64,000 nucleotides of DNA, taken from positions 7,053,931-7,117,930 of the forward strand of contig CM052357.1 of the NCBI GenBank assembly GCA_028551475.1, in the 5' to 3' direction. Source of the DNA: Casuarina equisetifolia (lineage: Eukaryota; Streptophyta; Magnoliopsida; Fagales; Casuarinaceae). Every line of letters starts with the position of its first letter. The stretch's first letter is position 1. The translations under genes and the position numbers were made by a program. Under the pieces are notes generated by a model that did not search any database, was not told where the DNA came from, and saw only the letters and a program-made list of their open reading frames with translations. Positions 12,701-27,300 of this stretch are shown here, one piece after another.

Positions 12701-14979
12701 CCGACATCACAAGTTAAATAAGCTAAGCGAAAGGTAAGTGAAGTTGACATGTCGGCAGGCATCTATCAACTTGTGAGTAAATGAAGAAGATTGCAGTATG
12801 AGCTGTCTTCGGCCTGGTATGTTCCCTACATTTCAGGTACTCTTATTCTTGTTCGTTGACCTTCCTTGGATTCTTTGATTTCGATGCCTCCTTTCAGATT
12901 TTCAGTCCAAGGACTTCGAGATTTTGTTGCTTACCGAATTTCTTTCTGTATTGCGGTGTGTAGTTGAGAGCGGTCCTTTTTTTTTTTTTCCAATGTATTT
13001 CGAATGTTGCTTGGTGTTCTGTTGTTGGAATGATATGCGTATTTAGCTCGTTGTATGGTGAATCTAGTGACTAGAAAAGGAAAACTGAATGGTATGACTT
13101 CTGTTTCCTTTCAGAGTTTGGCATGTTTTGATTCTGGGCTAATCTTTCATAGTTATGGATTATGTGGTTCGGAAAAAGTTTTGATCTTTATCTGTTTGTG
13201 AAAATAATTCAACAACAGTAGGAGCATTTTTCAGATGTGCTCTAATTGACTGCAGAGATTTTGCCATTGATCTCGATGTCTTTCTCTTTTTCTTTAGAAC
13301 TTCTCTCCCCAGCATTTGCTGATGCTGTTGCTGATACTTCGTCCATGTATGGAGGCTTTTCTGCCACTAAATATGCTCACACTTTTTTGTAATTTCTGTT
13401 AAAATGTTTGTGTGAGTATTGGAAAACTCATTGCGCCTACAGTTGTGCTTTGATATCTTTTCTCAATGATGCTCCACCTCAACTAAGACCTGTATCATCT
13501 GTCCTTATATATTTTCATTTTCTACTGTCCAAAGGTGCGTATGTAGCTGCATTTCACCGAAGCATCTAGCCTAGGCTTCTCCTTCTCTGTAAATATCTGG
13601 TTGTTTTCTTGCACCATAGTGGATTCTAAAAGCTCTATCAACCATAAAAATATATGAATCAGTGCACTATGAAATTCAAATTGATAAACTAAAAAAGGAA
13701 TTGAGGCTCTTGCTCATGCGGGCCTGTGTGAAAGGTCTATGAGGGGAAGATGGTTGATAAAAGGATACTGGACCTGCTTTCTTCTCCGTTGCTTTAGATG
13801 ATGCATGTTCCCCAGATAGTTTCTTTTGGGTAAAACTTGCCGGAATGACTGTATACATCCATCTCTCCTCTAACATTCTCCAACTGATGGAATAGCTGAA
13901 AACTGTGACTGATTTCTTTCTTCTTTAGGGTGATGAGGATGATTTGATCTGGCTTTTGAGAATTTGAGTGGAAAGGAATAGAACTTGCTTCTCTTCATTC
14001 TTCTTAGCGCAAATCACTGTTAGTGATATGAAAAACTGCCCAGATGAACTTTTTCATTTGCAAACTGGAAATGGATAGTGAATAGGGATATTTAAACTGG
14101 TTTATAGATTTCCTATGTGATCCTAACATGGTAAGGCTGATTTCCAAATATAGCCAAGATTATTTCTTTTAATTAATTGACTGTTATCTTATGACAACTC
14201 GAGGAAGTGTTTGTCCCATCTATTTGTGGTTGGCTGTATAGATGAGTCCCTCAACAAAAAGATTTCAGGCGTCAAATCCATCTGATATCCTATCACCTAG
14301 ACTAGAAATAATATTGGACAAGCATTGAGCTCAGTAGATAAATAAAATGTTATCCTCTAACATTGCTTCAATGGCATGGTGGTAATGCTAGTGGTTAGGA
14401 TTTGATAGGTCTCACCAAATTGCCAGATCATTTCATATGAAAAAGGATGAAATAGGTTAGCCTTTGGAGAAAATAAGTTTGCATTCAATAAATGTTAGTC
14501 CATTTTTTTTTTCTTGTCAGGTTGGATATGTAAAAGATTCAAGCACTTTGTGCACAATCATGATGATGGCATTTTATGTTTGGTACGAGCGTTTGTTATG
14601 GAATCGTATTTTTCATTCATACATCAGATCTACTCTTTTTTTTTTTCCTTAAAAAATATTTGACTATTTTTCAATGATTGTGTTATAATTAGCTCATTTC
14701 TCATCTAGTAGTCCACTGCTGATGCTATGTCTTGAGTACAATCAGCCTTGTTCTGTTTCTGCATCAATATGTTTGTAGTTTGGTTAGCATTGATAATCAG
14801 TCATATTGTTTCCTAGTGCAGTGTTCAATTCAAAAGAAGCACTTCTTCTGGTTGAAAGATAAGACAAGCAATAATCCTTTTTGACCAACTTCAGATAATT
14901 TTGGAGGACATTATACGAGTACAAGAAGCATTGAGCATCCATTCCTTTAATATTCCTTCTCATCACTGTGAATTTTCAC
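12700..14979 (+). promoter_or_regulatory. Probable 5' leader with long leader intron of the MTP1-type gene
   Basis: Plant MTP1 genes commonly have an uninterrupted coding region preceded by an intron in the 5' untranslated region. A candidate donor follows the cctacatttcag stretch, at about 12835. From there to 14979 the sequence is T-rich, has no supported coding exon, and leads into the start codon. The acceptor cannot be fixed by eye. This is inference from gene family habit and composition. Confidence 0.4.
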
Positions 14980-16191
14980 ATGGAAGAGCAACATTCTCCA
15001 ACTGGGCAGATTATTGAGATCAGTGTAGATGTTCCTACAGGAGAGAGGAGCATAGGTGGGAGTAAGTTTTGTGGTGAAGCAGCTTGTGGATTCTCCGATG
15101 CTAGTTCCCAGTCTAAGGATGCCAAAGAACGATCAGCTTCAATGCGCAAGCTTTTAATAGCAGTGACACTTTGTGTTGTCTTCATGAGTGTTGAAGTAGT
15201 GGGGGGCATCAAAGCCAATAGTCTAGCAATATTGACTGATGCAGCTCATTTGCTTTCAGATGTTGCATCTTTTGCCATCTCCTTGTTCTCATTACGGGCT
15301 GCTAGCTGGGAAGCGACCCCCCGCCAGTACTATGGATTTTTTAGGGTTGAGATTCTTGGTACTTTGGTTTCTATCCAGCTAATATGGTTGCTTGCTGGGA
15401 TATTGGTGTATGAAGCCATTATTCGACTTATTAACAACACAGGTGAGGTGAATGGCTTTCTCGTGTTTATTATTGCTACATTTGGTCTAGTGGTTAATAT
15501 TGCCATGGTTCTCTTATTGGGCCATGAACATGGCCATGGACATGATGGACATGGTCATGGTATTAGCCACAACCATAGTATGACTGTTTCTGGTCAGCAT
15601 CGTCACCATCATCATGAGGAACATGCAGAAGCTGAACATTGTCATCATCATGAAGATCCTGCTCAGCATCATGGTCATGAAAATGACGCCGATCATCATG
15701 GGCATCCTGCTGAACCATTGCTGCATAAACCAAAAAATGGACATGAACAGAAGAAAAGGAATATAAATGTACTGGGAGCTTATCTCCACGTACTTGGGGA
15801 CTGCATCCAGAGTACTAGGGTAATGATTGGAGGAGCAATCATATGGTATAAGCCTGAGTAGAAAATAGTTGATCTGACTTGCACCCTGATTTTCTCGGTT
15901 ATCGTTTTAGGGACTACCATCAAAATGCTTCGGAAGATCCTTGAGGTTCTGATGGAGGGCACACCAAGAGAGGTTGATGCAACAAGGCTCGAAAAAGGTC
16001 TATTGGAAATGGAAGAAGTGGTAGCCATTCATGAGCTGCATATATGGGCTATCACAGTGGGGAAGGTCCTGTTAGCTTGCCATGTCAAAGTCAGGCCAGA
16101 AGCAAATGCAGACATGGTTCTGGACAATGTTATAGATTACATCAGAAGGGAGTATAACATAAGTCATGTAACTATAAAAATAGAACGTTAG
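14980..16191 (+). pseudogene. MTP1: Vacuolar zinc transporter MTP1/ZAT type, interrupted by one in-frame TAG
   Basis: Cation diffusion facilitator family; plant MTP1 proteins move zinc into the vacuole in exchange for protons. The ATG at 14980 starts [10 protein letters not shown]. The transmembrane helix II metal site HLLSD (residues 90-94) is present. The long His-rich loop typical of MTP1 lies at about residues 183-265 (15521-15760). The helix V site HVLGD follows the loop. Codon 294 (15859-15861) is TAG within WYKPE*KIVD, where the family has Trp (TGG). The same frame continues open to TAG 16189-16191, giving 403 residues otherwise, normal for the family. The C-terminal domain [22 protein letters not shown] is intact. 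Near the stop the text reads [10 protein letters not shown] where GDSIQSVGVM is usual. As written, the product would lose the last helix and the cytosolic dimer domain. This may be a fresh pseudogene, a null allele or a base error. Confidence 0.88.
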
Positions 16192-18357
16192 AGGGCTCTC
16201 TACCAGAAAATGATTTATCAGTTGAGTTTTAGATTTATCTATTAAAAACTAATGTGGAGTTGTTCCACATTGCAAAGTTGTGGGTTTATAAAGTGATTTG
16301 TTGGTAGTAGATGAACTTTTCCATTGCACATTTGAATGTTTCATCTGATATAACTCCAAGCACAAGGGTTATCGGTGCCTGCACAAAGAATGTGGGAGAC
16401 CATTTGTATTGCGCCGTGTTATGTTTAATAAAAAACACTTTCCTTTTGTAGCCCGAGCACCTTCTCTGCATGACACAATGGACTATAATGCCTCTACTCC
16501 AATGTCACCAACCTTTCTTATTACACCTGAGCTCACTACCTTTGCAAACACACTTTAATCTAGTGCCATTCCGCCCCTTCTAGCTAGCACTACTAGCCCA
16601 CCAAATGTCACCAATTCCTCATCACCTATGTAGGTCTTTGCTGTTCCCACCTCCTATTTCTCAAAACTAATTGTCACAGGTAGCTCACCTCTCTTATGGC
16701 CTCCTTTGGACGCTCTCTCTCTTAGGAATTTTTAGTCAAACATCTGATCCTCTTCATTTTTTCTTTGGTGTTGAAGTCATTCACATTGCATCTAGTCTCT
16801 TTCTCCCACAAACCCAATTCACTACTGATATTTTGAAATGAGCCAAGATGGAGCACATCAAGCCTTTCTCCACACCTTTTACCCTAAAACTACCCGTTGT
16901 TAATAACATGAGCACTTTTTTGTCTTAGCTATCTCTTTTTCAAAGTTTTGTTGGTACATTACATATTTAATGCTAACCTCTCTAGATATCTTGATTACAA
17001 TGAATAAACTATACCAAAGCATGCATTTTCCCATAATTTTTTACTTTCAAAACTTAAAACTAATTTTGAGATACATTTGAGGGATGTTGACTTATAATCT
17101 CAACTTCGTTCGACTAGTACCTTGAATCTTTTAAACTTCAATGATGCTAATTGGGTTGTATGTCTTACTACTTGTTGCTTTACTATTGTCTATTGTTTCT
17201 TTCTAGGTGCAAATTGCATTTCTTGTTGTGCTCAACATCAACTTATGGTGTCTAGATCCTTTGTGAAGTAAAGTATTGTTCTCTTGCTACTGCTAGGCCA
17301 CTTGGAATTCTTTCCTTCTTTGGGTTCATGGCGTCTTTCAATCCAGTTCTACTACTTTCTTTTGTGTCAATTTATCTATCATATTTTAATCACCAAGCCC
17401 GTCATGTACGGTCAATCCAAACTTATCAACATAGAATATCATTTTGTTTGTGAAAAGGTAACCCTTAAGGCCATTGTCCCCAATCTTTTCATAAAATCCC
17501 TCTTTCGTGCTCAATTTGAAAATCTACAGCCCAAACTAGAAGTCACCCCTCATAATTTGAAAATCACACTCAAGGCTTACAAGATTGAACCTAAAACTTC
17601 TTGGTGAATGTAGACTATAGCCTAGGTTTCAATCTCTTAATAAAACCATTCAAAGCTTACAAGATTGAACATAAAACTTCATTGTGAATGGAGACTATAG
17701 CAAAGGTTTTAAGATCTTGATAAAACAACTATTTTTTTCCTTGTTACTTATTTTATAATTTAACACTAAATCTAATATGATTGGTTCTCAATGACTCATT
17801 TCGGATTCCTACATCAATTGAGTTCTGAACATTTTTCAAAATTATTCAATCTCTTTTATTAAAACAAGCTTAATACTAACTTAATAATGTCATTCGAATA
17901 ATTCTTTGATGGGCCTTCTTTTACGCCTAACAGAAGAACAAAGTGGGAGAGACGTGACTGGTGGCTAGATGAGGCCCTAGGTAGTTTTGTATAAAGTGTC
18001 TTTCAAGTCGCCTTCTACTATTTTCATTCTCCTTTGGCAGAGTCGGTTTTCGTCTTTTTGGGCTTTTTCAGGCCCATACAACAAGTTTCAGAATCGCCCA
18101 TGGAGACCTGAGCCTACCATGCGATTCTTCTGAATTAAGAAGGCATTTCTCTTGAATCAAGTGGCTGTTCGTTGAGGCATAACGGCCCTATCGGCACGCG
18201 GCTCGGCAGCGAACGCCATATCCCCCTGGTCGGAGCTTGTCTGTAACAGAAGCAGAAAAGTCATTACCTTCCAGTAAGGAAGGAGGAGCGAGAGATTTAT
18301 CTGCTTCACAACAATGAGATGAGATAAGACCGTGTTTGGCTCTCTCAAGTAGCAAAG
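16192..18357. other. Intergenic DNA between the MTP1-type and TWINKLE-type genes
   Basis: No gene was recognised. A 107-codon open frame at 17284-17607 lacks family resemblance. Two imperfect direct copies of a stretch containing caaagcttacaagattgaac, then aaaacttc and tgtgaatg-gactatag, occur at about 17570-17630 and 17650-17705. A dispersed repeat at 18100-18177 is listed separately. Confidence 0.4.
18100..18177. repeat. Dispersed repeat, copy 1
   Basis: The sequence from tggagacctgagcctacca through ggcatttctcttga recurs with about one mismatch in five bases at 33536-33615 in the same orientation. No coding capacity or tRNA-like fold was recognised. It may be the edge of a non-autonomous element. 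Confidence 0.5.
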
Positions 18358-21300
18358 ATGTCACTCGTTTGCCATTGTCTTTTTCGCCCTCTTCCCACTT
18401 TCTTCTCTTCCAAGCACCTGCTTCGTTCCTGCGGCACAACCTCTCACAGCAGGTTACGTCGTGTTTGGGCTTGCTCTTTCTCTCATGAAACAGCACCTGG
18501 TACTGCCTTGCCTCAACGAGTTACGCTCTTTGCTTGCTTGCTTGCTTTCTACTCCATAGTGATGTCATGCCCAAGCCCCTTAATCGGCGGCATTATTGCT
18601 TACACTAATTTTCCCGCGTTTTTCCGTCTGGTGTCCTCGACGGAAAAACTAAGCGTGAATCTGCTGGTTTTTGTGTTTTACTTTACTTCTCTCTCTTTTT
18701 TTTTTTTTTCCTCCCGTTTTCTTTCTCAGTTAGGAACACGCTGGCTCAACTATGCTTGGATTAGTTGTGATTTTCCTGGTGAAGTGGACACTTGTTTTTG
18801 GGATATGCATATGTTGCAATATGATGTTATTTTAGAAGTTAGATGTTACATTCTTTGCCCCCCAGTTTCTCGACAACTGAAAAGGACAATAAGAAGATAA
18901 CCGAACTATATGAGAATTCAACTTCAAGGCAAAAATTTCCCTTTAATGTCTCCTTTTGTGTTTATTTTTTATTTATTTTAATTTTAAGTATTTTTTATGG
19001 AAAATTTTAAGTATTGGTTGTCTTGGATCGATTTGGGAGCTAATTACACTTTTAATTGGTAATCTGGTATGCAAATGAATCAAACGTGGAGCAAATAGGT
19101 GTGGAAGCTGATTATTTGGCTAAAGTGAGGGTGCTAAAGCAGAAAATGGAGATTCTTGATATCAAATGCGAGGATTTTGTGGTGCCTGGACAGTACCATC
19201 TTTTTTATTGCCCCAAGGTTTATCTTCTCTTCGACAACTATATAGACAGGTTATCGGAGAACCAAATCATTTTGCTTGGACACTCTACTTTCCTTCATTT
19301 ATATAAGTTTTGGTAGTACATATCCTTTTATACCGTCTTTGCAACTTTGGTGTGTACGAAGTCCAATCGATGTGTTTGAATCTTCTGTTCTTTGGTAACA
19401 TAGTGCAAAGGTGGGCGGTCAATGCTGAGGAGTTTATCCCTGCATGTCATCCAAGATGGGTGAGCTGCTTCTCCTTGTTGCTGATATGCATGCGTATATG
19501 GTAGTGGATGGTGGAATTAAGCCATGATGCTTCTGTCGCTGAATCTTGTAGGAGTTTGGCGATGTGGAGGTGTTTTCACACTGACTGTGGGTGGGCAGAC
19601 CAGGTAAAAGTATTTGAAATATCAACATATGTATTTCTTATGCAAAAATGAGAAAAACTGAATGGATTTCTTTTCTGGGTTTTAGGCTTTTGCAGACAGC
19701 ACGGCTGCACATTATGGAGTCATCAAAAATGTGAAGTCCTTTGGACAAATCTCAGATGAAAATCTAGGGCTAGAACCACTAGGTCCCAAGGTACTTAGAT
19801 TATAATATTTACAGTTGTTTCATTCATGAGAACTCTTCATCCAATCATTTTTTTTTCCTTTTGATACGCTCTTGTCAAGAACCAAAGTAGCTATCTTTTG
19901 CCGGGTAGGTCATTTTAAATGTTTGGTAAAGGTAGAGTCCCGTTTTGGTGACAAGGTTTGCTGGGGATCAGGCTTGGAATCGTTGGGTAATTGTTGAGCT
20001 AGTTCTTCACAAATATGACATTTCATTGCATTAGATTACATCATCCTAAATTGACAAATTTGGTATCTGAACTATTCTCTCTAGTTCAACTGATATATTC
20101 TGGCAAAATAAAATCTTTCAATCTCTGCGAGGCTGGAATTTCTAACCATGAGCACATATGTACAATTCCAGTCCCTGCGGGGAGGGTTATTTTGCCCTTA
20201 ATAATGACACTCGTTTGGATGTTAGAATCACATTCCTTCAACCTCAACATCTTTCTCTTTTATTGTCAGTACATGTACAAGTATCTGACTCAGAAGTAAT
20301 CTCCAGCATTTGTGGAAGAAGAAAGCTTGGCAAATACTGAACAATGCATAAAAGAAACCCATATAGACTGGTTTACTTTGAAGGATTTGATAAGTTTTTT
20401 ACATTTTCTCCTTTTTATTGACCAGGTTGACTTGCTGTATACCATATTGCATCCTTCAAGCCACTATTTGTTTGGTATAATACACTTATCATTAACTGGC
20501 TTGATATGAGTAAAGTGACATTATTATGTATCATGTGGTTTTGGTGACTTTTGGAACACAAGCAAGTTATCTCTACTCATTCTAGAATGCCCACCTTTTC
20601 ACTACCGGCCACCTGAATTACATGAAGCAATGTGTATGGTTATTTTTAGGCAAGCATTGGTTTTTTATTGCCCATAAAAACCATTTGGCATAATCCTTTT
20701 TATCATACATTCAATGACATCAAGCTCTCTTTCACATAGCTTGGTCTCCAACTTTGTGCTTCCTATATCACTGAATGTTTCAAGGATGACTATCATACAC
20801 TTATAATGCTTGTTAGGCATGTGTTTCTTTCCCAAAGTTGAAAAGCCCTTCATGTCATCAACTTTCTTTTTCTGGTTATTTAGACTGAGGCTTCTTGTTA
20901 CTGAAAGTCTCTGTGATACTCTTTAATCATCGCCATAGTTTTATCAAGGGAAGATACAACCATAACCAGTGGTATACTGTAGGGAAAGTGTCAAACATTG
21001 TTGCCCAGTCTATGTATACACATGCTAAAAGAGTGTTTGTTGAGCTTTTAACAAACCAATCTTTAAGGGTGCTTGCCACAGATGCATTGGGTGTCTTGAT
21101 CATAACTGTGGAGAGTTACCAGAATTTCCTTGATAAGATATTTAGAGTCAATTCAAATCTTTTTTAATTGCTTGAAGTTTATGGCAGAGCATAATTACTT
21201 GGAAGAAGAGAAAGAAGGCACAGGAGGGATATACACCCAAATGACATCAATGCTTTGGCATCAAATAGGATGTTATAATGAGCAATGAATGTGCAATGAA

Positions 21301-24300
21301 TGTGCAATGAAGAGCCATAGGCTTTATCATGAAATATCATGTTTCAATTGGGACTAATTATAGCATCTCCGTAGTGGGTGTTTCTTTGTCCAAGTGTCTT
21401 GTCCTTCTTTCTTTCTACCCATTGCTTCTCGTAAGGGTTTAGTTCTGCAAATGTTTATAACTTTAAGAAAAAACACAACCTGAGCCCAATAGACAGAGAA
21501 ATTGGAGTGTTTTTTCCAACAGGTTTAATAAGTTTAGCCCATCATTTTTGATAGGTGAGAGATATCTCCAATGCTAGATTATACACTGAAATCACATTTT
21601 AGAATTCACTTGCACATCTCTATGATCTTGAACCTCTTTGGAAGAATAAAGACCTGGATTGACTAAAATTTTATTGTAAAAATAATTGAGCTATTGGAGT
21701 CTTGCTTGCATCAGAAAATTTTCTTGGTTCGAGAATGAACTCTGGGTGCAGCTTTTTTATATTTGGGCAATAGTCCACTGGTTTAGTCCGGAGGTGTCTA
21801 ATTGGTAGATACTTAATTCTGCAGAGGCATTAGGATATCATACTTACATGGGCAGTAACGCCTACATAGAGAACAGAACCCCAATCATCAATTGCAGCCT
21901 GCTGATGGGCATGAAAGGTGTTCATATAGATTTTGATACTTTGAGTTAGTAAATTAGCACGACATTTTTGAAGCTCATGCTTATGTGCTGACTTGACAAA
22001 GTGATGAAACAAGCTACTGATAAGATCCGTATGCTTATTCCATTTTGTAAATTAGCATTACATTTTTCAAGCTCATGTTAATGCTGCCTTGACAAGGTGG
22101 TCTAACGATAAGCTCTGCAATACATACACTCTACCTATGAGTTAATGCAACATTAGATAATATCTGGTTCACCTTCAGGCATTACGAATAGTTATGATAT
22201 TTGCGGGCAGTGTCAATTAGTACTGATGTTTGCAGATTGTGTCAACCTGTATGAGGGGTGGAAAAGGGATACATGTGCCTTTATACCCATACGTTCCATT
22301 CTTGCTCTAATAGTAAACAACGTCATCTAATGTGTTATTGTTACTATTTCTTAGAACTGATGTCCATATTGCTCTTGCTGAAGTACTAGCACTTTAGTTT
22401 TCTTGCTTTTCCACTTCTAGGGGCTCGAGACTATCAGAGGACAGAGTCCATTAGTTTATAACCCTTATATTAATAGTACAGCCCTTTAACTTGATTAGAT
22501 GTTGTATCTTCCAGGTACTTTACCCCAAAGTTTTATACTTGCTTCTGCTTACCTGCTAGTTGGCATGACTGGAGATCCCTGTCCCACTTTTTTGCCATTT
22601 GAGTTGGAATTACAGGCTAGGAATTGTCTTTTCCTATCCTGGCACTCTAAGACTAACAGGCCTCTACCATAGCAAGAAGAAAAACAATGGGATGTGTGAA
22701 ATTTCTCACAATAAACCTGGGTAAAAAGCTTCAGGGACCCATGTATTACATGATCTGCTGTGTGCACAGGAAGACAAGCCATGAATATATGAAGGATTTT
22801 AAGAACTTTTATTAGGGGTTCTCTTGTAGTGGTCGCTAGTAATTTTTCCATCATTACTTTACACTTATGTGCGATAGCTGATACTTGACTTACTGTCATT
22901 ATTGCTCTTATTCTTTGTTTCAGCTGATTGCATATTTTGCTGAGCGGAAGATATCTGAAGAAACATTGCGAAGAAATGCAGTTATGCAAATGTCTAACGA
23001 TAAGGTACCCAATTGGGATAAGTAGTGAAACCTACCATTATTTCACATTATGGATGACCGTAGGTTCAGAACTCTGTTTCATTTTATTCTTAAGCCAGTA
23101 GGTACTCACTCTGTCCCTAGGAAATGCCTACATCTCACTTTACGGTTGTCCCAAAATGTTTTGATTAATTGCCAGAATAAGTGAGGAAAACTTTTTACAC
23201 TTCCCACCATCTTCTTTGTTGATAATATTCTTTCAAAAGATATGATTGGTTTAAGTAAAAAGTGATGTTGATACGTATTGTGGTAGGTGGATTTTCTGTC
23301 TCTTACATTTCAAAGTAATCAATTGAGCTATTATATGTGAACAAATGGAGTATGAGTAATACTTATTGGTGGTGCAGATGTATTTCTAACAGTTGATTAG
23401 AGATGGTGTAGATAGTTCATTCTCGTCTGGATTCATTGTCATCCGCTACCCACTTTTGACCCATCCAATTAAATTTTCAGAAAACATTTCCAACCTAACC
23501 CATTTATCATTGGTAGTTCCTAACCACCCTCTGATATCTACATACGCTTTGTACATGTGTGGGTGCCTGTGTTGTTATGTGAATAAAAATGATATGATTA
23601 AATTCACCTTTTCTTATGAATTTAATATTGTAGGATGGTTGGTGATTCAATGATTTGTAAGTTTGTACGTGTGCATTGAACATGATAATATGTTACTAGT
23701 TTGATAATGAGCTTTTTGGTTAGTGGCAAGTCTTAACTTGATTCAACTAGAGTTTTAATAATTCTTGTAGAATGAACCAATTTGTTGGTGTTGTTAATAA
23801 TGCAAACTAATGTAAAGCTCTTTCGTCCTCTTGTCTCTTATTGGATGACTATTCTTTGATGCTTATCATGTGTTAATAATCTATCTTTAATTCTCCACAT
23901 GTTTCTGTGGTGTTGCTTTAATTCTCTAGCATTTCAAGTTTGAGAAGTTGAGAATTTCCGATTTCTACTGAAGTTTTTATGTGCAGAATGTCATTGCTTT
24001 TACTTACAGACAAAATGGGCGGCATGTTGGTTGCAAGTACCGAACAATAAGAAAGAAATTTTGGCAGGTAACACGCTACGACTTAGGTTAGAGTGTTACT
24101 TATATTAGGGAATATGAAATATTGATGAGATGCTGACATCAAAAATGGTTAATTTATAGGATCTTCTGCTATTTGCAAATGCATCTGGTGCATTGTAGAG
24201 ATAGCATATGCTGAAATTACTCATGATTACAGTCATTGAAGCTTCTTAAGTTGATGCAAAGTAGTTTCTTGGGGGGCTCATATTCTGTTAGACACTAGAT

Positions 24301-27300
24301 TTCTGGTCCCATTTGCCAAGGCACTTACTTTATGGAAGTTGTTTTGCAAAATATGGACAGAATTGCATTACCATGATGGATGTTAACATTTAGGAGATTC
24401 AAGCCAAGGATATCTTGATGATCTGTAGATTCTTGTTGGTGTACCAAGTATTTACTAGGTATTTTGTTATTTATTTTAAAATGGAACTATGAACTGCTTG
24501 AATGTAAATGTTCCAGTTCTATTTTGTCTGCCATCGATGACACGAAATAAGATGCATTCTCATCTAAATTCTATGCTATTTTCTACTAATTTGCAGGAGA
24601 AGGGTACGGAAAAGATATTATACGGACTGGATGATATAAACGATGATGTGCCTGAAGTGATTATTGTAATACCCGTTTCTCCTATTTGGGCTGTTTTTCT
24701 ACAGCAATTCAGATCTTTCACACTCTTGCTCCTGATTTTTTTAATTCTTTTTTCTCTTAAGTTCAGGTTGAAGGTGAAATGGATAAGCTTTCACTGGAAG
24801 AAGCTGGCTTCCGCAATTGTGTGAGTGTTCCTGGTGGTGCTCCAGGAAAGGTTTCCACTAAAGAATTACCTCCTCTTGAAAAGGTTTGCCCTGTTCTTTG
24901 GAGCCTGTTGAACCTTTTTTTAGCAAACTACCTGGTTCTTTTTCTTCTATATTTGTTTCGTGCATAATAGGTAAATAAATGCACACCGTAAAATGTGATA
25001 TGTTATGTAAAAATTAGAACAACTGATGACAATTCCTTTCGGGAGCATGAAAATCGTCTTCCCTTTTGGTAAACAACTGTTGACATTGTGTTGTTTGGTA
25101 AGTAAACGGTCTCTCGTGTAACAAGGAATACGAGTATAAAAATAACTTATCTATGTCCAAGGGAAAATAGGGCCTTCCACTAATCCACTGAGCCAGCAGG
25201 TAACGACATCTCAGATTTTCAAGATAGGGCCTTCCACTACCATATTGCATTATGAAACCAATTGATTTGCATATGAGGAACTGTTTTGGCATTTTCTTAG
25301 ATGCATTGTATGAAAGGGTGACAGGACCCCTTAAATCTAAAGGTCATAGATGTCAGCAGTACTCATTCATGAATTGTCTTTATGGTCTGTAAATTATTAC
25401 GCAATATAAGCTAGAAAATGCAAAGTAATTAAAGCACATAAAATTGTCTCTCACCTTGGAAATTGTAAATCTATGTTGCTCTTATGTTCTGTTTGACATC
25501 TATTCACCTAAAAAATTCATACTATTATTGAAGAAATTGCAAAATGAATTCTAGTGCATAAATAGTTTTTTCTTCTTGGTAAATAGTAAATATATATGTT
25601 GTTAAGTTTGTCTATTCTTTTGATGTGGTTGAGATTCTTTCTTTTTTTTTTTCCTTTTTTTTTTCCAGCCTTAAGATATTTTCTAATTTCAGTTTTCCTT
25701 ACAGTCATATTTATGTGTCATCCGAAAATTTTGTAGCTGAAATTTCTAGTTTGGTTGTTAATTTATGTTTTCTTTATGCACGTGCATGCAAAGTTAGGAC
25801 ACTGCATATCAATTTCTGTGGAATTCCAAAGCACATCTTGAAAAGGTATGTGAACTTGGTGCCAGTCTTTTGAATAGAACATTGTTTTGGACGTGGAGCT
25901 TTTGAATTTCTGTCTCCCTTTTCTTTTTCTTCTTTTCATCTGCTAGGTTTCTCGCATTATACTGGCAACTGATGATGACACATCGGGGCAAGCTTTGGCT
26001 CAAGAGCTAGCACGTCGTCTTGGACAAGACAGGTGACAGAATATCCTCCTTTAAGAAGTTCGACAGGCTGCTGGAAAGCCCAGAATTCTTAACAACTGCG
26101 ATATGGTCCATGCAATGCTTGCAAGTTCAACTTGAAAATTAATAGTTGGGTAAAATGCTTAGTGAAACTTACCCAGAATATATACGAAAGTATTGTCGTT
26201 GGATCATTTGAAACAGTATTGATTCCTGCCTTATAGTCTAAATGCTCGAAAGTCTTGACAGGGCAAGCAAAATATTATACGGTCAGAGTAGAGAGCTACA
26301 TGTTATGACCTTGATGAATTATTACGTAAAAGCTTGTGGGATTGTATATTCTTGGGTTTTAGATGATTTATACATAGTTTGCTTTTTATGCCTAGCGCCT
26401 TATTTCGAGGAACACTACTTGAGACATATGTGTGCTTACTTTGTTGTTTGCTTCAGAATAAAGGTCGTGAAGATATTAAACTTCGGATGTCAGCTTATTT
26501 CTTTTCAATACTTTGGGTGCAGATGTTGGCAAGTACGTTGGCCCAAAAAAGATGATTCCAGCTGTTTTAAAGATGCTAATGAGGTTTGATGCTTTCTTCC
26601 ATTCTTTTCTGTTGGTCATTTTCTAATTTTCTTTTGGAAGCTTCTTAGGCTTTGGTAAATGGAGAGAAGGTTGGCCTTCAGACTAGGCCAATTTTGAAAA
26701 CCTGAGATGTCTAAATAAAAAGGCATACATGCTTTCATATGAAAGTCATGATAGTTCTGAATTTCTACAAATGAATCTTAAGGCTCGGATGTAGTAAAAG
26801 ATATAGCAGTAGAAACTTAAAGTGGCTTATTTTAGCATGCATCCAGAATTTACCATATATTTTGGTCGTTGCCAAACAAAAATTGCACTGGGTTCCTACG
26901 TTGGATGAGCTTCAAAATGATTTCGTTTAACATGTGAGTATTTGTACTAAATTGGAACTGGATATTAGGTAAAAGCCATAATATTTAGTTTTGCACCTCG
27001 TGTTTGTCATTCTTTCACTTTTACCTTCATGTCGGAAAAGGACATGCTGCCATGGAAAACTTTCTACCCAGCAAGATACATGAAGTAAAAGCTATCACCA
27101 GAAATATGCCTTTTCCTCCCCTCTCACTGGTAGTTGGTTTCTTATTAGTCCATTTTCGTTTGTTTTATTTTTATTTTTATTTTTTATTTTGGGTGCCTCT
27201 GCTGAAAGAAAGCCCATTTAAGGTGCATTACAGTTTGGTATTGCATAATTGGCTTTAACTTCTTGTGGTGTTCTTTTTTGTCTTTCCATAAAACCATGCA

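Noticed and set aside
18358..18900. A single 180-codon gene at the start of the primase locus
   Set aside because: Only the first 142 bases fit as a transit-peptide exon. A donor at 18500 has exactly the phase needed for exon 2, and beyond it the frame resembles intron sequence.
22549..22989. Open frame of 146 codons on - over primase exon 6
   Set aside because: It lies opposite a supported exon and its intron, has no recognisable domain, and is best explained as a shadow.
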